From positions 48,200 through 112,199 of the forward strand of contig NZ_SISK01000010.1 of NCBI RefSeq assembly GCF_004310345.1: a stretch of 64,000 nt of DNA. Reading direction: 5' to 3'. The first letter of the stretch is position 1; each line of letters begins with the position of its first letter. This document shows positions 59,902 to 64,000 of this stretch, one piece after another. Origin of the DNA: Paracoccus subflavus (lineage in GTDB: Bacteria; Pseudomonadota; Alphaproteobacteria; Rhodobacterales; Rhodobacteraceae). A program made the position numbers and the translations under genes. The notes under the pieces are model-generated. The model was not told the DNA's origin. It was given only the letters and a program-made list of their open reading frames with translations, and made no database searches.

Positions 59902-60405
59902 ATGCTGAAGCAAAGCCTGACCTATCAACTCGCGTCCATCGCCGAAGACGGGATCGGCAATGCCGGCCGGATTTTCGAATCGCGGTTTGGCTGGACCGTC
60001 TACGAAATTCGCGTTCTGCGGCTGGTTCGGGACAATCCGTCCATCACCTTTACCCAGCTTGCAAAGCTGACCAGGTTCGAACGGACGGCCGCATCGCGGA
60101 TGCTGTCCCGCCTTATCAAGGCCGATCTTGTCAAGCGCACGAATTCGCCCGTCGATGCACGGCAGTTCACGCTGACCATCACCGCGACCGGGCAGGAGCT
60201 TTGCGACCAGGCCGATCCGATCAGCCTTTCGCTCGAGGCGCTGATGCTGGAACCCCTCAGCGAGGACGAGCAAAAAGCCCTGCGCGCGATGCTGACCCGC
60301 GTCCTGACATGGGTGCGAGGCGATTATGCCCTGAAGGTGGTCGAGCGGTTCCCGGAGGCCCGATCGGGCAAAGCGAACGGCAAAAACACGCGGCGCAAGA
60401 CCTGA
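59902..60405 (+). CDS. MarR-family transcriptional regulator
   Basis: 167 residues, single winged-helix (FTQLAKLTRFERTAASRMLSRLIKADLVKRTNS, wing with DARQFTLTITATG). Lysine-rich C-terminal tail (KANGKNTRRKT). Divergent from the MHS transporter and convergent with the phosphatase gene gph. Probably represses the transporter; the effector is unknown. Confidence 0.82.
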   Translation: MLKQSLTYQLASIAEDGIGNAGRIFESRFGWTVYEIRVLRLVRDNPSITFTQLAKLTRFERTAASRMLSRLIKADLVKRTNSPVDARQFTLTITATGQELCDQADPISLSLEALMLEPLSEDEQKALRAMLTRVLTWVRGDYALKVVERFPEARSGKANGKNTRRKT

Positions 60406-60409
60406 CCCG

Positions 60410-60433
60410 CGCCCCGCGATCGGCGGCGGGGCG
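60410..60433. terminator. Hairpin between marR and gph
   Basis: Perfect 8-bp stem CGCCCCGC/GCGGGGCG with an 8-base loop, five bases after the marR stop (convergent genes). No T tract. Confidence 0.5.
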
Positions 60434-60484
60434 ATCCTGGCCGGAGGGCGAGGTCGGGGGCCACGAGAGCGGGGGTTCCCGCCC

Positions 60485-61150
60485 TCAAGAAGGCATATCG
60501 GCCTTCATGGCATCGATCCGGCCGGGCAGGGACAGGAAATCCTCAAAGACGAACAGATGCGGCAATTCCTCGGCCGGGGTCTTGCGATAGCCATGCGCAT
60601 ACAGCGCAAACGGCACATCCGCCCGACGTGCGGTTTCGGCGTCCACCTCGCTGTCGCCGATGTACAAAAGCCTTGGCGCCGCAAGCGCGGCAAAGGCGGC
60701 CTGCAACGGCGCCGGGTCGGGCTTTTTCTCAGGCAAACTGTCTCCGCCGATCACCACATCGAAAAAGCGCAGAAGGTCCAATGCCTCAAGGATGCTGATG
60801 CTGGGCGCGCGCAGCTTGTTCGTGCAGACGCCAAGGCGGTATCCCCCGGCCTTCAGCGCGGCAAGCGTTTCGGGGACATGGCCATAAGGCCGGGTCAGAG
60901 TGGCCGGGCTGGCGGTGTAATGGGTCAGCATGGCTGCGTTCATTTCGGCGCTGCGGGACGCAGGAATGCCGCGATCCTCCATCACCAGACGAACCAGGTT
61001 GGGGATGCCGTGACCGATAAAGCTGGTCAGTCGCTGTAACGTCAAGGGCATCGCCCCGACATCCGCCAGCATCCGGTTCGCTGCGGCATGAAGGTCGGGG
61101 GCGCTGTCCACCAGCGTACCGTCAAGGTCGAAGACAAGGGCGCCGCTCAT
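60485..61150 (-). CDS. cbbZ: Phosphoglycolate phosphatase (Gph/CbbZ)
   Basis: 221 residues, HAD fold: motif I VFDLDGTLVDSAPDLH, motif II in VCTNK, motif III Lys in EKKPDP, motif IV IGDSEVDAETA. Removes phosphate from 2-phosphoglycolate made by the Rubisco oxygenase reaction. Follows cbbY on the same strand and belongs to a cbb cluster, so CbbZ is preferred to a housekeeping Gph, with little practical difference. Confidence 0.85.
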   Translation of the reverse strand: MSGALVFDLDGTLVDSAPDLHAAANRMLADVGAMPLTLQRLTSFIGHGIPNLVRLVMEDRGIPASRSAEMNAAMLTHYTASPATLTRPYGHVPETLAALKAGGYRLGVCTNKLRAPSISILEALDLLRFFDVVIGGDSLPEKKPDPAPLQAAFAALAAPRLLYIGDSEVDAETARRADVPFALYAHGYRKTPAEELPHLFVFEDFLSLPGRIDAMKADMPS

Positions 61151-61205
61151 GGTGTTGTACTTTCTGTGGGTGCGGTTTCGGGCGAGGGGGGATGCAGGCG
61201 CTTCC

Positions 61206-61910
61206 TTAGGCGGGTTGATCGGCGCAGATCAGGCGGACAATCCCGTCGATCCCGCCCAGATCGGCAACGCTGTCCACCACGGCAAGCGCGCCCGAGAAAT
61301 CGTCGCCTGCGGTATAGACCGATGGAGTAACGATGCAGGGCAAACCTGCGGCCAGTGCCGAACGCAGCCCGTTTGTGCTGTCCTCGAAGGCCACGGCCTG
61401 CGACGGCGTCACATGCAAACGCTCCAGCGCGAGATCATAGATTTCGGGCGATGGCTTCTTTGCCGCCACCTCATCGCCACAGGCGATTGCCGAAAAAATC
61501 GCCTCTGGCGGCAACCCAAAGGTCGCAGCGCACAGGGCATCCACATTGGGACGGCTGGTCGTGGTGGCAATCGCCACCCGCAGCCCGGCACTGCGGGCCT
61601 CCTGGATCAGGTCGGCGATGCTGTCGCGCAGGGCCAGCCCGCCCGCCGCCATCAGCGCACTGTATCGGTCGGTCTTGGCCCGGTGCAGCGCGGGGATATC
61701 AAGGCTGGCCGGGTCCAGTCCCAGGTCGGCCATGTGCCGGGCGATCCGCTCTTTGCCGCCGGTGGTCAGCAGCAGGCGGCGGTAATCGGCCCGGCTCCAG
61801 GTCCAGCCGATTCCCTGGTCGGCAAAGGTGTCGTTGAAGGCCTGGCGGTGCAGTTCCTCGGTTTCGGCCAGCGTGCCGTCCACATCGAAGATCAGTGCTT
61901 CAAGCGGCAT
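61206..61910 (-). CDS. cbbY: CbbY, xylulose-1,5-bisphosphate phosphatase type HAD protein
   Basis: 234 residues from ATG 61910, overlapping the rpe end by 11 bases. HAD motif I FDVDGTLAETEELHRQAFN (the EELHR part is the CbbY mark), motif II in ATTTSRPN, Lys in AKKPSPEIY, motif IV FEDSTNGLRSA. CbbY removes misfire sugar phosphates that inhibit Rubisco. In the cbb cluster between rpe and the phosphoglycolate phosphatase gene. Confidence 0.88.
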   Translation of the reverse strand: MPLEALIFDVDGTLAETEELHRQAFNDTFADQGIGWTWSRADYRRLLLTTGGKERIARHMADLGLDPASLDIPALHRAKTDRYSALMAAGGLALRDSIADLIQEARSAGLRVAIATTTSRPNVDALCAATFGLPPEAIFSAIACGDEVAAKKPSPEIYDLALERLHVTPSQAVAFEDSTNGLRSALAAGLPCIVTPSVYTAGDDFSGALAVVDSVADLGGIDGIVRLICADQPA

Positions 61911-62595
61911 GGGCGGCCCTTTGGGCTGCATCGCGAAGGGCGCGGATATTGTCGCCGTAAACCGTCGGATCGGCGACCGAACCGCCGCGGAACACCGCTG
62001 ATCCTGCCACCAGAACATCGGCGCCCGCCTGCACGACCTTTGGCGCCGTTCCCGGATCGACGCCGCCGTCGATCTGGATGTGAATGGGGCGGTCGCCGAT
62101 CATGGTCCGCAGGGCGCGGATCTTGGGCGTCATGTCGATGAACTTCTGCCCGCCAAAGCCGGGGTTCACCGTCATCACGCAGACCAGATCCAGCATGTCC
62201 AGCAGATGCGCCACCGCCTCGGCCGGAGTGCCGGGGTTCAGGGCGGCCCCCGCCTTCATGCCCGCCCCCTGGATCGCCTGAAGCGTCCGGTGGATATGCG
62301 GCCCGGCCTCGACATGCGCGGTCAGCACATCCGCGCCCGCATCGGCATAGGACTGAATATAGGGATCGACCGGCGCGATCATCAGATGCACGTCCATGAC
62401 GGTCTTGACATGCGGCCGGAACGCCTTGACCGCCATGGGACCAAAGGTCAGGTTCGGCACGAAATGGCCATCCATGACATCCACATGGACCCAGTCGGCG
62501 CCTTGGGCCTCGATCGCCTGAATTTCGCGTCCGAAATCGGCGAAATCGGCCGACAGGATCGAGGGGGCGATCTTGATGGAACGGTTGAAGCTCAT
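61900..62595 (-). CDS. rpe: Ribulose-phosphate 3-epimerase
   Basis: 231 residues, TIM barrel: APSILSADFADFG, HVDVMDGHFVPNLTFGP, the Asp and His of the metal site in MDVHLMI, and VNPGFGGQKFI, IDGGVDPGTAP. Interconverts ribulose- and xylulose-5-phosphate for the Calvin cycle. cbbE is the name used for this position in cbb operons. 57 bp after fba. Confidence 0.92.
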   Translation of the reverse strand: MSFNRSIKIAPSILSADFADFGREIQAIEAQGADWVHVDVMDGHFVPNLTFGPMAVKAFRPHVKTVMDVHLMIAPVDPYIQSYADAGADVLTAHVEAGPHIHRTLQAIQGAGMKAGAALNPGTPAEAVAHLLDMLDLVCVMTVNPGFGGQKFIDMTPKIRALRTMIGDRPIHIQIDGGVDPGTAPKVVQAGADVLVAGSAVFRGGSVADPTVYGDNIRALRDAAQRAAHAA

Positions 62596-62652
62596 GGGTC
62601 TGGTCCTTTCAAGGCAGGCGGGCGGGCAGCAATGCGCCGCCCGTAACGGGGT

Positions 62653-63735
62653 TCACTCTGCCGCCAGCCCGGCGGCGGCCACGGGATCGAGCGCACCCGA
62701 GGCATAGCGCCGGGCCATGTCGTCCAGCGGGATCGGCTTGATCTTTGCGGCATTGCCCGCCGTGCCGAATCTTTCGAACCTGTCCAGGCAAAGCTTTTCC
62801 ATTTCCTGCATCGCGGGAATGGTGAACTTGCGGGGGTCGAACTCGGTCTTGTGGGATGTCGCCACCTTGCGGAACTGGGCGGTGATCGCCATCCGGCTGT
62901 CGGTGTCGATATTGACCTTGCGCACGCCGGATTTGATGCCGCGCTCGATCTCCTCGACGGGGACGCCATAGGTCTGGGGCATCTCGCCGCCGAACTCGTT
63001 GATCATGTCCTGAAGATACTGCGGCACCGAGGATGACCCGTGCATCACAAGATGCACGTTCGGAATCCTGGCATGGATCTTTTCGATCTGGTTGATCGCC
63101 AAGGTCTCGCCGGTGGGCCTGGACGAGAACTTGTAGGCGCCGTGCGACGTGCCGCAGGCGATCGCCAGCGCGTCGACCCTAGTCAGGCGCACGAACTCGG
63201 CCGCTTCGTCGGGATCGGTCAGAAGCTGGTCGTGGCTGAGCCTGCCCTCGGCGCCCGATCCGTCCTCCTGGCCGGCCTCGCCCGTTTCCAGCGAGCCAAG
63301 AACGCCCAGCTCGCCCTCGACCGAGGCGCCGATCCAGTGTGCCATGCGGGCCACGCGTTCGGTGATGGCGACGTTGTAGTCCCAGTCGGCCGGGGTCTTC
63401 ATGTCTTCGCGAAGCGAGCCGTCCATCATCACCGAGGTGAAGCCGTGCCGGATCGCCGAAAGGCAGGTCGCCTCGTTGTTGCCGTGATCCTGGTGCATGC
63501 AGATCGGGATGCCGGGATGCATTTCGGCCAGCGCCTGGATCATGTGGCGCAGCATGATGTCCCCGGCATAGGACCGCGCACCGCGGCTGGCCTGGAGGAT
63601 GACCGGCGCCTCGCATCTGGCGGCGGCGTTCAGGATCGCCAGACCCTGCTCCATATTGTTGATGTTGAAGGCAGGCACGCCATAGACGTGTTCGGCAGCG
63701 TGATCAAGAAGTTGGCGTAGCGTAATCAGGGCCAT
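62653..63735 (-). CDS. cbbA: Class II fructose-bisphosphate aldolase
   Basis: 360 residues. Zinc aldolase with [30 protein letters not shown] and NIDTDSRMA, the CbbA/FbaB class II B type. Condenses dihydroxyacetone phosphate with glyceraldehyde-3-phosphate or erythrose-4-phosphate in the Calvin cycle. Between the gap and rpe genes on the same strand. Confidence 0.92.
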   Translation of the reverse strand: MALITLRQLLDHAAEHVYGVPAFNINNMEQGLAILNAAARCEAPVILQASRGARSYAGDIMLRHMIQALAEMHPGIPICMHQDHGNNEATCLSAIRHGFTSVMMDGSLREDMKTPADWDYNVAITERVARMAHWIGASVEGELGVLGSLETGEAGQEDGSGAEGRLSHDQLLTDPDEAAEFVRLTRVDALAIACGTSHGAYKFSSRPTGETLAINQIEKIHARIPNVHLVMHGSSSVPQYLQDMINEFGGEMPQTYGVPVEEIERGIKSGVRKVNIDTDSRMAITAQFRKVATSHKTEFDPRKFTIPAMQEMEKLCLDRFERFGTAGNAAKIKPIPLDDMARRYASGALDPVAAAGLAAE

Positions 63736-63888
63736 GGAAAATCTCCGTCAGGCAGCGTGGGCGGCGGATCGTGGCGCCGCGATGCCAGAAGGCGTCCTGC
63801 CATCCGGCCGTTTCGTGGATGCCCTTTCAGGGGCACCGATAACATCAAGAGCCTCGGGTCGGTCTCTGGCCCTCTGGCACCCCCCCCC

Positions 63889-64000
63889 TCACCCCATTTT
63901 GCCCATTGCGACGGCGGTATCGGACATTCGGTTCGAGAAGCCCCATTCGTTGTCGTACCATGTGAGGATGCGGCACAGGCGTTTTTCCATGACCTTGGTC
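63889..64000 (-). CDS. cbbG: Glyceraldehyde-3-phosphate dehydrogenase, C-terminal part
   Basis: The last 37 or so codons at the right edge. Reading leftward, the C-terminus contains [19 protein letters not shown], the diagnostic class I GAPDH sequence, and ends TGA at 63889. It is the gene upstream of the aldolase and so would be the cbbG copy. Nine G follow the stop on the minus strand. Most of the gene lies outside the window. Confidence 0.85.
   Translation of the reverse strand, partial: TKVMEKRLCRILTWYDNEWGFSNRMSDTAVAMGKMG

Noticed and set aside
63880..63888. Nine-C run beside the GAPDH stop
   Set aside because: Lies just outside the coding sequence; it may be a sequencing length error but affects nothing here.
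1..64000. tRNA, rRNA, CRISPR, insertion sequences or prophage
   Set aside because: I looked for conserved ends, repeats and transposase-like proteins and saw none; short hidden elements cannot be excluded by eye.

Overview
The window is 64 kb of GC-rich, tightly packed DNA from an alphaproteobacterium, most likely Paracoccus or a close relative in the Rhodobacterales. That placement is inferred from gene content: a full sox thiosulfate-oxidation locus of Paracoccus type, an assimilatory nas operon of Paracoccus type, a VPLPA-type sorting-tail protein, many TRAP and ABC uptake systems, and a Calvin-cycle gene run. I saw no rRNA, tRNA, CRISPR, insertion sequence or prophage.

Left part (1-7.8 kb): a leftward block for alcohol oxidation. 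It runs from an AldA-type aldehyde dehydrogenase and a GntR regulator through a periplasmic cytochrome c, a PQQ alcohol dehydrogenase that carries the extra aspartate of lanthanide enzymes, an XoxJ-like binding protein and a second PQQ-associated binding protein, to an acyl-CoA synthetase cut by the window edge. Together these could take an alcohol to aldehyde, acid and acyl-CoA. A palindromic operator is shared by the cytochrome and aldA promoter regions. Next come a three-gene Fbp-type ABC importer (7.8-11.6 kb) and a nitrate assimilation operon nasA-nasB-nasG-nasC (11.9-18.6 kb).

Middle part (18.7-43.3 kb): a DUF2076 gene; a LysR-SDR-aldehyde dehydrogenase unit; a divergent glutathione transferase and SnoaL-like gene; a class I fumarase-family hydratase; and a rightward operon with a branched-chain-type ABC importer, an embedded glutathione transferase and a class III CoA transferase. 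The last set looks like uptake and CoA activation of an unidentified organic acid. Then come a 1764-residue secreted nuclease/5'-nucleotidase with an RTX tail behind a good PHO box, a VPLPA-CTERM protein, and a TRAP transporter-amidase operon that ends in an unlisted 55-residue membrane protein.

Right part (43.5-64 kb): the sox locus. soxXYZABCD runs leftward and is followed by pseudoazurin, a PQQ sugar-dehydrogenase-like protein and a small cytochrome c, where Paracoccus pantotrophus has soxE and soxF. soxR and soxT, then soxVWGH, run rightward, with soxS and a DUF302 gene leftward between them. A shared AT-rich motif in the soxX/soxR and soxS/soxV gaps is a good candidate SoxR operator. After an MHS-family transporter with a divergent MarR regulator, the window ends in a leftward Calvin-cycle run (gap, fba, rpe, cbbY, gph). 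Sox enzymes would supply electrons from thiosulfate and the cbb genes would use them for CO2 fixation, so the right end reads as a chemolithoautotrophy region.
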